Source of the DNA: Prostheceraeus crozeri
Taxonomy: Eukaryota; Platyhelminthes; Polycladida; Euryleptidae
Length of the DNA stretch: 64,000 nt
NCBI GenBank assembly: GCA_907163375.1
Contig: CAJQUW010009243.1
Span: 74,501 to 138,500 of the forward strand
Direction: 5' to 3'
Part shown: positions 18,346-30,255 of the stretch, piece by piece
Numbering within the stretch: position 1 is the first letter of the stretch
Layout of the letters: every line of letters begins with the position of its first letter
Position numbers and translations under genes: made by a program
Notes under the pieces: generated by a model
What the model saw: only the letters and a program-made list of their open reading frames with translations
Told to the model about the DNA's origin: nothing
The model's database searches: none

Positions 18346-20446
18346 GGCAAGTAGGGCACAGTTTTCACTACTCGCACTGCATTGGCAAGGACGCGTGTGA
18401 TGCTAAGTGGACACGTTGAGTAACTTTATCACTGAATGCTCGTAGACAGTAGACTTCACTTTCACTCATTTCCATGGAATTGGATCTTATTCTTTAATGG
18501 ACTCACACGCTTTATGTAATTGAAACCTACGGACATAGATCCACTTTTATCGTTATGTTAATTTGCATTCATGATTCTACAAATATTGCTTCTTCCACCA
18601 ATGCTTTCCACACAACTAAAACCTCATTAAAATAGATATAAACATTATCAGGATGTTGAAAACAAAAGCTGAGGGAAGTGGTGGAAATGATTCAATTGAA
18701 TTTCGAGACATTCAGGAAGCAATCAAACATCAATGGATTGCAGAGTAAAGAAGATACGCTCATACAGCATGAAGAGCACTAAGAACTTATACACGTTATC
18801 AGTGCTAACGGGAAGTTCATCCTTCGTATATTGAAATGATTATATATCAGAAACGGATCAATGAATTTCAACCTGTAGCATAGAGCAAGTTCAGACAAAA
18901 TTTCAAAATTCATAGGGAAAGTCATGACCCATGACAGAAAAGTCAATTGAGATTAATTGAGTTATATAGTGCAACTCGCATTGGCTCAACTTTAGTCTTC
19001 AACTTCTGTCTTTTTCGTCTGACTCCTTATATTTGCGCTCCACAAACCGTAGACAGGGCTTCCTGTTCCTACTAATAATTTAATGAGCCTCGACTGTCCA
19101 AGCTAAAAATGAGCTGCATGTACTTAGCAATCTACATGATAAACAATGCTCGGTTTAACTGCGATATTATTTCACTATTTCGATCATATTGGATACAAAA
19201 ACACAATATTAAATTACCAGCGACATGCTTGACATATTGTTGAACACAAAACATTTCATTACGAGCCAGCCATTTTTAATTGAAATGTTTTTGTTATCAC
19301 AACGTGCATTCACTATAATTACTTATATGAAGCGAATACAATCAGCAAGATACATCAGGACACTTAAGCGTTCAATAAATGATGTCTTCTCCACTTAAAT
19401 CTATCAACACCGGGCTCTGAATCATATAGAGATCCAAATTCAACTCAATATTTTAAATCCTCAATTCTTGCTATTTTTCTGAAAATCTTTTAATTTTTTA
19501 TCGATATTATTAACTGTAATGTAATAGATATAAAATTTATGCCTTCATGCACGCACGATATGTGGGAATCTTTTCAGATGAAATCAAATGCGCCGTTAAC
19601 ATGTGCTTGAAATATAAGCAACTCTAATGAACTCATAGATGAGAATGGGACACGTCGAAAAGAGTTAAACTTGATGAAGTAATTGCATCCTTGCATCCAA
19701 TATTAATGTTGAAGCAATTGTTGAATTATTAAATGATGGCATGATAATGAAATAATTGATTTTCAGTAGCACAATAAGTAGTATATATATAACATCGAAT
19801 AAAAATTCACGAAAATTTGATTTCTTCTGCTTCTGGTAGATGTAGTTGATGCATCATGTGCTCTAAACCACATTTAATTGCTACTAGGAGATCTGAATGA
19901 TATAGTTTCTGATATCATTCCGTCGACGTGATGACAGAGAGTTAATGTATATCTTTATATGCATGTTTTCATTTTTTTAAATCAGTAGTGAGGAAATGTA
20001 TGCACATTTCTATATCTTGTAGTATTCATGATAATTTCAGTAAGCTGACAATCCGGACCTAGGGTGAAATGCCTAAATAACTTGCTAAGACAAAATTCCA
20101 AATTAAATTGCAAAACTGTTTCCATGTATCATGCTGATTCAATACCAAGAGTTAATGGCCTCAAACATCATGAATACATTCACTTGCATGCTTTATGGTT
20201 GTATATTCACATATGATATCAGAATTACAACATCATGAGTTGGAGTAGGTCTGGCTAGTAAGTAATGCTAGTATTATTACTAGCTGTATAAGTAATGCAA
20301 GTAATGTGTTTATTGAAAGTAAATAGAAATCATACAAAGACAGTGAAAAGTCAAATAAGCTGAAAGTTACCCATAAAATGACACCACTTCCTGTTACATA
20401 TTGACTTTGAACGAAGTCAGATTTTACCGTTATCAACCATGCAACA
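18346..20446. other. Non-coding stretch, possible Polinton edge near 18,391
   Basis: I see no gene. A possible element terminus is ...TTTTCACTACT followed by CGCACT near 18,385-18,397, because Polinton ends commonly read AGT...ACT. This cannot be tested without the left end. The rest is AT-rich with no clear repeat. Confidence 0.2.
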
Positions 20447-20731
20447 TCAGACAAAATGCGAATTCTGACGTCTTGACGTTGAAAAATGCGGTGAACAAAA
20501 GTGTCCAGTACGTTGCATTTTGTGAGGCACATGCTCATATAAGGGATGCGCTGGAGATTGACATTCTGTAAGAAATTTACACGACAAACATTTGCACATG
20601 TTATCGAAATCAGGAATGATTGAGCATTTACATTCCTGGCTACAAATTGCACGATGAGCGCGCTTTCGAAATTTCTCGATCCTCTGGCGTACTTCAGTTG
20701 ACAATTTACAGAACAAATGAGTAGCATACAT
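20447..20731 (-). CDS. Small Cys/His-rich ORF, unrecognised
   Basis: The ATG at 20731 opens 94 residues of protein-like composition: a basic helix (EVRQRIEKFRKRAHRAI), then CSQECKC, CKCLSCKF and a His/Cys-rich tail (HPLYEHVPHKMQRTGHFC). Nine Cys and several His suggest a metal-binding or disulfide-rich small protein. A TATA-like GCTATAAGTA lies about 30 bases upstream (20755-20764), as for the outer Polinton genes. It could be a stray Polinton-type gene or chance. A longer overlapping ORF in another frame (20233-20727) has shadow-like composition. Confidence 0.3.
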   Translation of the reverse strand: MYATHLFCKLSTEVRQRIEKFRKRAHRAICSQECKCSIIPDFDNMCKCLSCKFLTECQSPAHPLYEHVPHKMQRTGHFCSPHFSTSRRQNSHFV

Positions 20732-21003
20732 TAAAATTGAAGCTCAACTGTGGAATACTTATAGCAACTTTTCTTTAGAAACATATGGTTTTAGAGTGCG
20801 TAGAACATATAAACGACGAATTGCAAGCATCAAAGTGATGTCAAAATGCTTACTTATTCCACTTTAAGTTATCCGTGAATGTTAAACCAAGAATAGAAAT
20901 TGTGCTGGTATTACTATAGACAAATGTGGGAGCATCCCTTTTGAGACGAAAAGGCATCTGCTTGCACTTTTTTGAGTTAAAAAATATATTGTTCACATCA
21001 AGC

Positions 21004-21016
21004 GAAGATTATAGTA
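21004..21016 (+). repeat. 13-bp direct repeat, left flank of the Crypton-like element
   Basis: GAAGATTATAGTA occurs here and again at 24994-25006, immediately outside or at the edge of the inverted-repeat-bounded element. It may be the tyrosine-recombinase crossover site. Confidence 0.5.
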
Positions 21017-21206
21017 AATCAAAAAAAGTTATCAGTTACCCAAGCTGCTGTATTATTATTCAATCTTACACATCTTCACCGATATGACGGCCTGTTCACG
21101 TAAAAAGGATTTTCAAATTACATCTTGCATAAAAATCAAAATATCAATGTCTGATAAGTTGAACATTTATCTTTGTTATTGAGGCTTGGTTTCATAGATT
21201 TTATTA
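21017..21206 (+). repeat. Left inverted repeat of about 190 bp
   Basis: The sequence from AAATCAAAAAAAGTTATCAG to GAGGCTTGGTTTCATAGATT is the reverse complement of 24768-24954, with only a few mismatches. Confidence 0.85.
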
Positions 21207-21376
21207 ATATGGCCTCTTTGAAACGTGGGTTAGTGCTGTTTGTATCAAACGCTATGATTTTGACTGCAAACGGGAAAGCTATGTTGCTCTCCTAACATAG
21301 CTTTCCCGTTTGCAGTCAAAATCATAGCGTTTGATACAAACAGCATTAACCTACGTTTCAAAGAGGCCATATTAAT
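21203..21376. repeat. Near-perfect 174-bp palindrome
   Basis: Arms of 83 bp (21203-21285 and 21294-21376) pair with about two mismatches around the loop GCTCTCCT. The arms carry CAAACGGGAAAGCTATG. Such a hairpin is typical of foldback ends or a recent inverted duplication. Confidence 0.9.
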
Positions 21377-21475
21377 TTAAACCATGATAGTGCTATAGCT
21401 CCGTAGATATATTTTTAATAACGGAAAAAACTATGATATGTTTTCTTTGTTTGCGGGATATATTTTTACTATTTG

Positions 21476-23134
21476 CAGATTGTTTCATAAAAAATGGATC
21501 ACCCTTAAACATCGCCTTAACTTCAACTTTGTCTAACTCCGCCAAACTTGAACGAATTTCTCTGAAATTTGGAAGATATGTCAGTTGTGCTTACTAATAT
21601 CATTGTTGGAAATTTCAAGCATGAATATTGAGTTGTTTTCCTGTTATAGATAAAAAGTAGTAGATAATTTGATCTTCATTTAGCAATGTTACACAAAATC
21701 ATACCTCATTCTTATAAAATTACATTTGTTTCCTTTGTTATGTAATATGTTGTTCTACAAGCCAAAAGCTATCAAGCAAAGCAAAAATAAAGAAAATCGG
21801 TCAATCAGAGCCAGTATAGCACCATTATTCATCAACAATAATGTAACTGCTACATGTGAGTAACTGGACTTCATGTTCCATAGCTTCCTGACTTCGTTGC
21901 GGTGGTGTTGGCAGCACTCCCGATTGCTTTCAGCCAGAAATCTATCTCTTACCGGTTGAAAACTATACAAAGCACAAATGAACAATAACGAGATCGCATT
22001 CACAAAAGGCAAAGTGTCAGCCTTGCTAGAACTATAAGGGTTTTCTTTGCGAGCTACAAGCAAGCGACTAAATGTCCCTTACACAAATGTGCATCAATGG
22101 CATAATGATGATTTTCGGCTCTGTCGTAAAGAGGGCTCTGGCCGTCCACGCAAAACATCCAAACGTAGAGACCGCCTAATTTTGAGATTTGTTAAAGTTG
22201 ATCCAAGTCTCTCGTTAACTGAGATGGCTGCACTAGACTCGTCTATTTCTAAGTCCACTATTCGTAGATGACTTATTGAGTCGAATTTCAAGAGCTGTAA
22301 GAGGCCCTCTCAGATCGAATTATCAGATCAGCATACAAAAAGACGTCTCAGATGGGCAATGAGTCATCGTCACTGGCGAAATCAATTGGATCGGGTTGTC
22401 TGGTCTGATGAGGCATCAGTCCGTCTGAAGGATAGTGATGGTCGATTGAGATTATGGATAAAATCTGATCAGGAAATTCCGAGACATTTACATCGTCCCC
22501 GGGATACAAGGTGGTGCGACTCTACTGATTTGGGCTGGCATTTGGACCAATGGCCGCTCTGAACTTCACATACAGCAAGGAACCATGAATTCTGAACGCT
22601 ATGTGAATGTTTTACGAATGAACATTGGCCAAATGACAGATCAACTTGGTGATCCATCGACTTGGTTATTTATGGATGATAATGCTACGTGTCAAAGGAG
22701 TAGTAGAGTCAACTTATGCAAGTCTCAATTAGGGCTTAGGACATTATCTTGGCCAGCTCGTTCTCCTGATCTGAATCCCATAGAAAATGCATGGAGTATT
22801 CTAAAACGTAACGTTCGTCGTTCACTGCTACCTACAGATGGCGTATCACAAGTTACGTCACTGTTAAAAAGAGAGTGGAGAAAGTTAGATCAGTCAAAAA
22901 TCAACGATATCATCGAATCAATGCCTAGACGAATTGGTAATGTCATTGACAATAAGGGGAGGGCCACAAAATATTAGCTTCTTAAGAACCGTTACTGTAC
23001 CATAGCTTATCAGATTATATAAGGACATTTAAATATATTAGGGACATGAAATAACATGAAAAATGCTTTCTGTATCATACTTATGTTTTATTTAGTCAAA
23101 TTTTAGGATGTTCCACTTTTTATGAAACGGACTG
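21476..23134 (+). mobile_element. Tc1-family transposon, copy 1
   Basis: The ends are imperfect inverted repeats (CAGATTGTTTCATAAAAAAT at the left, the complement of CAGTCCGTTTCATAAAAAGT at the right). A DD34E transposase pseudogene lies inside on the plus strand. A sibling at 34377-35744 has the same ends. The insertion cuts the 3' end of the Crypton recombinase. No TA duplication is visible at this copy, unlike its sibling. Confidence 0.85.
21983..22977 (+). pseudogene. Tc1 transposase (DD34E), broken
   Basis: The DNA-binding part is legible (LRATSKRLNVPYTNVHQW, then SGRPRKTSKR), and the catalytic triad is present: Asp in VVWSDEASV, Asp in FMDDNATC, and Glu in SPDLNPIENAW, 34 residues after the second Asp. 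A TAA near 22034 (also present in the sibling copy), a TGA at 22269-22271 and a frameshift near 22520-22560 break it. ATG-less segments between breaks are not separate genes. Confidence 0.85.
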
Positions 23135-24533
23135 CCCTAAATGTTAAATAGCAAACGTTCACTGATTGAGTTCCAGTGCTGTAGATCGAAACTTTTGAAT
23201 GGCTGATAAACACGTTCATCTTGATACGGGCATCTTCTCCAGAAGAAGGGCTTGGATTGTTGGGTTGCACTTGACGCAGAAGTTTGCCGTCCAATACTGC
23301 AGAGCACTGTTCTAAATGAATGTCTGATGTCCTTTTATATGCTCTCACTCCATTAACACTCCTGTGTCCTGTCCTTTCCATTATTAACTGCTCATCTACA
23401 TTGGCTTCATAGAGTCGTGTAGCACAGGTTGCTCGTAAACTGTGATTTGTTAGTGATGAGAATTTCCTGCCTTTTCACTAATCCTCTTCATATATCCAGC
23501 CAACTTATTTCTACTGATTGGTCGGTTTGTATACCACGTTGTGTTTGACAAATTACAGTTCTTTTTCGGCATTATATAAAATCGATTTGTATCAGCGGGT
23601 CGGACTTGGTTGAATTTCTCAAAGAATGCAACATGACATCGCGTTTTATTGTCATTTTCAAATTGTACAACTTCTTTTGCCTTATGCCGCATGTTACGTA
23701 GGCCACCAGAATTGTTTTTGGAGCACTTTTCAGTATACACGAGACATTTCTTTTCATTTCGTATTTCCACTTTGAATTGGTCCATTGTTAACATGCCGTG
23801 CTCATCTCCACCTCGTAATGCGAAGTGAATACCATTCAAGTAGAAAAGAGTGTACAGCAGTTTTTCTGGTGTCTCATTCCCCAAAGATTTCTCCCATAAT
23901 TTCTTTTCCTCTTTAAAACTATTAACATCTGCGGATTTTCGTGGTAAGTTGCAACCCAATTTAGCAGACATTTTCATTGCAGTATCCAAGCATTCTTTCA
24001 CATGCAAGAAACTGTTGTCATTAAAGAAATCGACTCGGTTTTTATTTGTAGATAATGTATTCTGAATTCCGGCTACAATTGAAACTAATGTAGCGCCTTG
24101 ATATCGTTGTCCGTCGCTTCTTCTTGCTTCGTGAACAAAGCGTGCCATCACACTACAAAGTTCATTTTTGTTGTAAAAGTCTATTTCTATCTTTCGTTCC
24201 TTTAGCCAATCAGTCAAAATCTTGTAGGCCCATCTATTTCGCTTCAAGGTGTTTTTTTTTTTTTGACTTCCCTTCGTGATTCAAGATGTTGATCTCTTCT
24301 GTACTTATACAGTTTCCAAAGCGAGATACTGATCCATAAGGAAGTTCTTCAGATCCAGGAGAAACAGTTTTTGTTTCATTATTTGCAGGGCTAGAAGAGG
24401 ATCTTATACTTGCATTTTCGCGAAGAACTTCATTTATTTCATGAATTTCCAGGCCACTGATCATTTATCCTGGAAATAGACTAAAATCAATTGGATATGG
24501 CCAGTCATTCATATCATCACTCACATATGCCAT
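23135..24533 (-). pseudogene. Crypton-type tyrosine recombinase, broken
   Basis: The gene probably begins at the ATG at 24533 (MAYVSDDMNDWPYPIDFSLF). A TAA follows after 22 codons, then the frame shifts in a poly-T run (24249-24262) and again near 23460. The DUF3504/Crypton recombinase core is recognisable: Arg in FALRGGDEHGML, the HxxR box in TNHSLRATCATRLYE, GHRS, and a Tyr in VRAYKRTSD. These are the RHRY residues of a tyrosine recombinase, which cuts and rejoins DNA through a circular intermediate. The C-terminus is lost where Tc1 inserted. Domesticated relatives exist in animals (QRICH1, ZMYM and KCTD1 families), but the decay here argues for a mobile copy. Confidence 0.82.
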
Positions 24534-24612
24534 GTTTTCCACTTAGTAGAAATGATGTCTATAGTTTGAAATTAAAACACACGATGCTTAAGACATAACT
24601 AGATTCATTTGA

Positions 24613-24647
24613 ATTTCAGGGATATATTTGCAATATATCCCTGAAAT
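24613..24647. repeat. Short hairpin
   Basis: ATTTCAGGGATATATT pairs with AATATATCCCTGAAAT around a 3-nt loop. Confidence 0.7.
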
Positions 24648-24662
24648 ATCATGGTTTAATAG

Positions 24663-24761
24663 AAATATTGCATAGATTTCTGGGAGGTATCAACTTAAAT
24701 CCCTCGAGCCTTCGACTCTCGGGATATAAAATCATACCTCCCAGAAATCTATGCAATATTT
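24663..24761. repeat. Nested hairpin of about 99 bp
   Basis: Outer 28-bp arms (AAATATTGCATAGATTTCTG and its complement) enclose an inner arm pair around ATCCCTCGAGCCTTCGACTC. It sits just inside the right inverted repeat, mirroring the palindrome at the left. Confidence 0.8.
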
Positions 24762-24767
24762 ACTACA

Positions 24768-24954
24768 AAATCTATGAAACCAAGCCTCAATAACAAAGAT
24801 GAATGTTCAACTTATCAGACATTGATATTTTGATTTTTATGCAAGATGTAATTTGAAAATCCTTTTTACGTGAACAGGCCGTCATATTGGTGAAAATGTA
24901 TAAGATTGAATAATAATATAGCAGCTTGGGTAACTGATAACTTTTTTGATTTAA
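24768..24954 (-). repeat. Right inverted repeat of about 187 bp
   Basis: Reverse complement of 21017-21206. It starts AAAATCTATGAAACCAAGCC and ends AACTTTTTTGATTT. Confidence 0.85.
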
Positions 24955-24993
24955 TTTAAATATGCTGCTTAAAGAAAATTATATCTCATTATT

Positions 24994-25006
24994 GAAGATT
25001 ATAGTA
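24994..25006 (+). repeat. 13-bp direct repeat, right flank
   Basis: GAAGATTATAGTA, identical to 21004-21016. Confidence 0.5.
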
Positions 25007-28000
25007 TTGGCAGATTATCTGGATTCGGTTGATTCTTCGTCGAGGATTCAACAAGGGTGAGGTCACCTGCATATCTCCATGCTCTTAAGAAGTCTGCAAC
25101 CGGCAGAAACCGGTCGGGCTGTCTTATTTATTTGCTTAGTTTTTCTTTATAACATCTGGGTGTGATTACATACTGGTATTAATTTCCATTTTCGATGTGT
25201 TATCATCTATTTCCGTTTTTCGAATTGCTGCTTTACGATGTCATTGGTAGTTTTCAGAGTAATAAATGCGTGCCATTTTAACAATAAGATGTTATTATTA
25301 CGTAATTTACTATTTCCTGGATCCAGCGTCCTGTTACAGGCGAATTGCCAGAAAATCGACTGATTTTATGTCCTTTGTTCTTGAAAGCTCCTTTTGGATC
25401 GGTGAATGCGACAAAGGCAAGATCTTTTTTTCATTTTCATTGAAGTATCTACGCCTAAATTGTAACCGCATATCCTTCATGAATTATGCGGTAAATTGAT
25501 TCCACATTGATTTTAATCATTAATGCAAATAATTTTTATCTGCCATAATTTCTAAAAGTGAATTTCCACTGCACGTAACACTCAGAGCGGAGCATTCATC
25601 ACGTATTGAATGTGTGAAAAGAACCCAAACTTTCACCGTGTTCTCCAATGTGTGCATTCTCAATGTGAGCAATGAGCATGAAGCTGTGAAAATGCTAGCT
25701 AAAAGTGATATAATGATCACTCAATTCATGAGAGGAAACAGGATTGTTAATATATTTAGCAGAGCTTGACAGTTCTTTTAATGAAATCAAAAGGTCAAGG
25801 CAGACAACTATGATTAGCAAAAAGTCATATATTGCGTAATTACACTTCATTCAAATGGCAATTAAGGATGATGAATGAATTAGTCTACATATATGTAACG
25901 AAGTTCCAAAATTCTGGTTTCTCTTCCGCCTTCAATTGCTCATTTTATTCAATGCTTCTCTGATAAAGTCTACAAGACACCCTCATGCCCAGATGAGATT
26001 TTTAGATGACATTTCAGGTAAGCTACATTACTTCAGATCAATAGGCTTGAATAAGAGTAGATAAGCAAGGGATTCAGCTGAATATGTCTCACTTATCGAT
26101 TCAGACAGCCTAGGGAATTCAATATCGCAATTCTTGATACGTTAATATACGATAGAAAGTGATGTGCAATTATGCTTAACTGGTTGGCCTGTAACACCCA
26201 GAGTTGGATGCGAAGCGGGCCGGTGATTGCTGGACAAACGGGCCTGCGCTCATGATCCTAAAAACCTTTTTGAAACAGTAGTATGATCAAGTCACTAATA
26301 ATTATTTAATTTTTCCGTTTGAATACAATGTAGAAAAACCTTTTAGTTTTTAAAATGTAGCACATGCTCGCTTCCCTCGTGCACTCATTTTAACGTCGAG
26401 TAGCTCATAGTTCTCAGCAAAATTTGTTGAAGCTTCAAAACATTCATCTGCTCATCGTGAACATGTTATTTGAAGAACATGAATGTATGTGTATTTGGAT
26501 AACACGTCATGTTTTGTATTTCTACTAAACTTCAGTGATTTCATGGAAGTTGATCGAATGCGATTAAAGGAAATAAGTACCATTGTTATTATCTATTATT
26601 ATCTATTAAGTAAACTAAATTTTCATCTCTATCAATTATTTCATAAAGTTCATGAAACATAAAAATACAAATTCTTTGACAAAGTTATTTTCTAACCTTG
26701 AAGGCACACATTAGACGTTAGGCAAACAATTCATGCTATGAAATGGTATATACGTGCGCTACACTTTCCGTGTATAATTACTTTGGGTTTGCGAGCTGGA
26801 AATTAGATGTACGGGCTTTGATGGGCCTTTATTTAATGACACAGGACGCGGGCTGGCCTACGATGGACTTCAGGCCACTCCTTTGTGGATCGGGTCGGAC
26901 TGTGCCATGAAATCTCGGTCCGCATCCAACTCTGAATGAGCAACTCATCATGAATAAATACCAAAGATGGCTTACTACACTGCAAAAAGCAAACAGTATA
27001 TATCCATTAAAATACGCAGTTAAAATTAGTTTCACTGTTACTTGCAGTCTGAAAAGAAAATGTCTGTAAAAGCCGGCTCTATTTGCGGATATTTTCTGTG
27101 ACGCCTTTCTTTGAAGTTAAATGGTTGTTTCAGCAATTTTTAGTGGTTTACAGTTTGCAGTGCACCTAGCAGTTATCACTATATTCATGGCCCTTTATTA
27201 GTTGCTAATGAGTTTGAAACATCCACAGTGGTTTTTGAAAGACACATATTGTAATAATTGTGGCTGCGGTAGACCTATTTCCGATGCAGTTGGATAAGAC
27301 TAACAATATTGAGCAAGTCCAAAGGTTCTGGAACACGCAATTAGTGAATTTCAATAAAATGATCTGTCTGATGAGGTTATGTTGCAACAGCAGACATCGC
27401 GAAGCCGGATCCTAATTGTGTCAAAAGCCACATAATATGAAAGCACCACATTTTCGATGATGCTTATTAAGAAGGCTCAGCAGCACTCAAAGAAAGCATG
27501 GTTCAGCTGTAAGCGAGCCTCGCTGTTTTACCGGAAATTGACTTTCCTGATGATTTGACAGCGATTCAAGCAGTAAAACTAAGAATTTACATGCATCCCC
27601 CTCACTCAGAAGGCATGGAAAAGTTCACGTTTCTAAGGTTTGAAAAAAGGAGTTCTTTGTAAAGTGTCTCTCAGTGTTTGCAACCAATGGTGCCTTTGCA
27701 GTGTTATATTTTGCAGTAAATAATTAAATTGAGGTAAGCAGTCAGGACATGGATAGCCCGGCCGTTCCAGTCTCCGGCGAACAGGGAAATCCACCGTAAA
27801 TCTGTGCGTCAGAAATTTCATTGGAAAGCATCTCCATGACGATGTTCTCTGTTGTTGCAGGCAACGAGATGTCCTCGTGGATGATTTTTAAGAGTTCCCA
27901 AAAATTTAACATTATCCGCGTTTCACATAATTGAACTGAAAGGGATATTTTATCTAATCGATTGGAATATCTCAAACCTTTAGGCCTCCCCAAAATCAAT

Positions 28001-30176
28001 AACAATGATCCCATTTTTCGTGTTTAGTTTCATATATTGAGATTCATTTTTCCAAATAATGATAAAAAATATTATGAAGAATTGATCCCAGATGTGAGAC
28101 CAGAAGATATCAACCAAATTGTTTGAAATTTTAATGTGTCCAGTCCCCAAGCTAAGTAAAATTTGATTCTCTAAAAGCATCGATTTTTTGGTCACTTCAT
28201 AAGCTTCAAGTTCATTGTGGGACCATGACACCTAAACCAAAATGAATTAAGTTTTGACTGGCAACTTAAATTATGCATTGACGCCGACAAAGACCCTAAG
28301 CATTTGAAATTTGAAAGAAACTGTTTTCTCGACCACTCAAATATTCATGCTTTATGCAATGGACATGGAACTTTGATGATGATGAATCAACTGCAATCCA
28401 TGCATCTTAATTGTTGATGTAGCAGCGGAAACTATCAATTGTCTTGCTTTCTCATGCATCTGTTAATTGGTAAGTTTCCTTCCAGCTTTACAAATTTCGT
28501 CTGTGAGGCTCTCTGAGGCCGAGCGTGCTACAATTTTGGCTCTATCATTTTCTTGGAATGTAAATATAACAGCCAACAGGTTTTAAGCTAAAAATATGCA
28601 CTTCAGTTAAATGTGTGAACCACAGAATTAGATTCATCTGCGCGCGCTTCGGTTTCCTAGAAAGGAAGAGCTATATGTAACCTCAATATCGAAATGGCAC
28701 AGAATTAGACAACTTGCTCCTTCTCGAATGGATAATTCGTGTATCGCTTGCAGCTATTGGAAATGGCAAACAGTAAGCTGTCAGCAGAGGACACCAGAGC
28801 CAGTGAGAGATGCGTGCGTGCTGTGATAACAAGTCGCACACACCAAAACACACATCGATGCCTGGCTTCGATTCAATGTATGCACTATACAGTGAGCAAT
28901 GCCGAGGAGAGGATGTGAAATCATCAAGTGAACTAATTTTCGTACGCCTGCTACTTTCTTTAATAATGATCGGAAGGGTCAACATTATGGAGAAAACTTG
29001 TGGGCAATGATCTGAATTCTTCGAATCTGAAGGAATTTTGGCAATCGAATCACTTTGCTGGAACTCAAATTAATCCGCAAGCGACGCACGATTTTTTTCC
29101 TATCTCTGTAAGGTATTAGGAATTCCTTTTTGCCCACCTAGTAGGTTCCTCAATGTGCCGTCCATTTCGTATTAATCACACTTCTAGCAAACCGAAGCAG
29201 ATAAACAAAATATTTAATTCTGTGGTGTGAACTATGTGCATGAGAAAAGTGCCTATGTGTACAAAGTTGCATGAATTTAGGGCAGTCCTTTTTAAACCTT
29301 TGTAATATGCCACTGGAATTGGAAGCATTGGAAGACACGTGAAATAGAACTTTTATCGCTACCATATCTTTGTTTTGAAGTGAGTCTATATTGGCTCTGC
29401 CACTGTTGGCATAATTAAATTATTTTAGAAAATATCAGCAAGCAGAAGCACTAATGAAAAACAACACTTCCGTGACAAACATTTATGATTAAAGCAATAC
29501 TATGAAGAAATGAGTGAATGAGCAAACTTTATTTTATAACCAACGGATACAAAAATCAGAAAGTACCATTAAAGTCAAAGAGAAAGACAGATAAGTCAAA
29601 CATGAGGTAAGTTTTTTTGCAAGCAATAATTTTTTCATCAGTTTTTTGAAGCAGGCAAGAAACGCGTCAAAAGAGATCGGCAGACGCAACACTTAGGTGA
29701 AAATCATTCATGAATTTTATGAAATTATGAAGAATGCTATGAAAGATATTATTATATCTATTATTATTGTATATATTATTATATATAAAATATATTATAT
29801 ATAAAAAATATATTATTATTCATAAAAAAATACTATGAAGAAATTCCTAACTTACACACAAAGTGATACATCGTGATGAATGACCTCATGGGGCAACGGA
29901 TTTGATAACTTGGCCGTCAAGAGGTGGGTTGTTCATGTATTAGCAAAAGGCTGCACCTTCCGATGCACCTATGAGTTGATTGCAGCCACATTGATTGCTC
30001 AATTCTGCCTGCAGATTTTATCACGATCTGGTGTTTTCATATTAACAACGGTGACTACTGTGTGTGGTTTGCAGCTATTATGTCGCCATGTATAGAATAA
30101 AATTGATTTGTGCGCTTATTTTTACGCTGTGGAAAAACTAACGAGTTAGATGTGGACTGCTAATCTTCATTTTACA
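25007..30176. other. Gene-poor stretch
   Basis: I see no supported gene. It contains an imperfect inverted repeat (CAGAGTTGGATGCG at 26202, its complement near 26922) and a diverged repeat at 28925-29040 that recurs inverted at 43012-43130. An AT-only block lies at 29745-29835. All ORFs here are short and have shadow-like composition. Confidence 0.4.
28925..29040 (+). repeat. Interspersed repeat, partner at 43012-43130
   Basis: GCAATGATCTGAATTCTTCG and the following bases are matched exactly by the reverse complement near 43020-43050, and the match continues at lower identity to the left. The partner lies inside the hAT element at 42140-43569, so this may be a relic of the same family. Confidence 0.55.
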
Positions 30177-30255
30177 ATGAAATCTTCAGATGGCAGCTAC
30201 GTTGACAACTTAAGCAACGGCATGATTTCGGCATCTAATCGTATTGGATACACAG
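30177..30255 (+). CDS. Candidate first exon (phase 1 donor)
   Basis: An ATG opens 26 codons ending NRIGYT plus one base before GTAAGT. The ending resembles the RIVYA end of the exons at 31651 and 39410, and the donor phase is the same. A set of alternative first exons of one gene is inference. The resemblance is short, so confidence is low. Confidence 0.3.

Larger units (their letters stand above)
21017..25006 (-). mobile_element. Crypton-like element with long inverted repeats
   Basis: The block starts with an inverted repeat (21017-21206), contains a large hairpin (21203-21376), a later Tc1 insertion (21476-23134), a broken tyrosine-recombinase gene (23135-24533) and two more hairpins. It ends with the matching inverted repeat (24768-24954), 39 further bases and the 13-bp direct repeat. 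Known Cryptons have no terminal inverted repeats and usually only a few bp of direct repeat, so this architecture is unusual. Alternatively the inverted repeats may belong to a separate foldback element that the Crypton entered. Confidence 0.5.

Noticed and set aside
20233..20727. 164-codon ORF overlapping the Cys-rich small ORF
   Set aside because: Its hydrophobic, Leu/Ser-rich composition and lack of motif fit an alternative-frame shadow; the 94-codon frame looks better.
21755..22063. Minus-strand ORF inside Tc1 copy 1
   Set aside because: It is antisense to the transposase 5' region and recurs as 35156-35359 in copy 2 only because the DNA is homologous.
25993..26012. ATG...TTTCAG|GTAAGC as another phase-1 first exon
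   Set aside because: Only eight codons and no resemblance to the other first exons; likely chance.
26202..26935. Inverted repeat CAGAGTTGGATGCG / CGCATCCAACTCTG as a hAT element
   Set aside because: The flanks show no 8-bp duplication and the arms soon diverge, so the boundaries cannot be supported.
28683..28985. 100-codon minus-strand ORF
   Set aside because: It overlaps an interspersed repeat shared with 43012-43130, where the corresponding frame is not kept.
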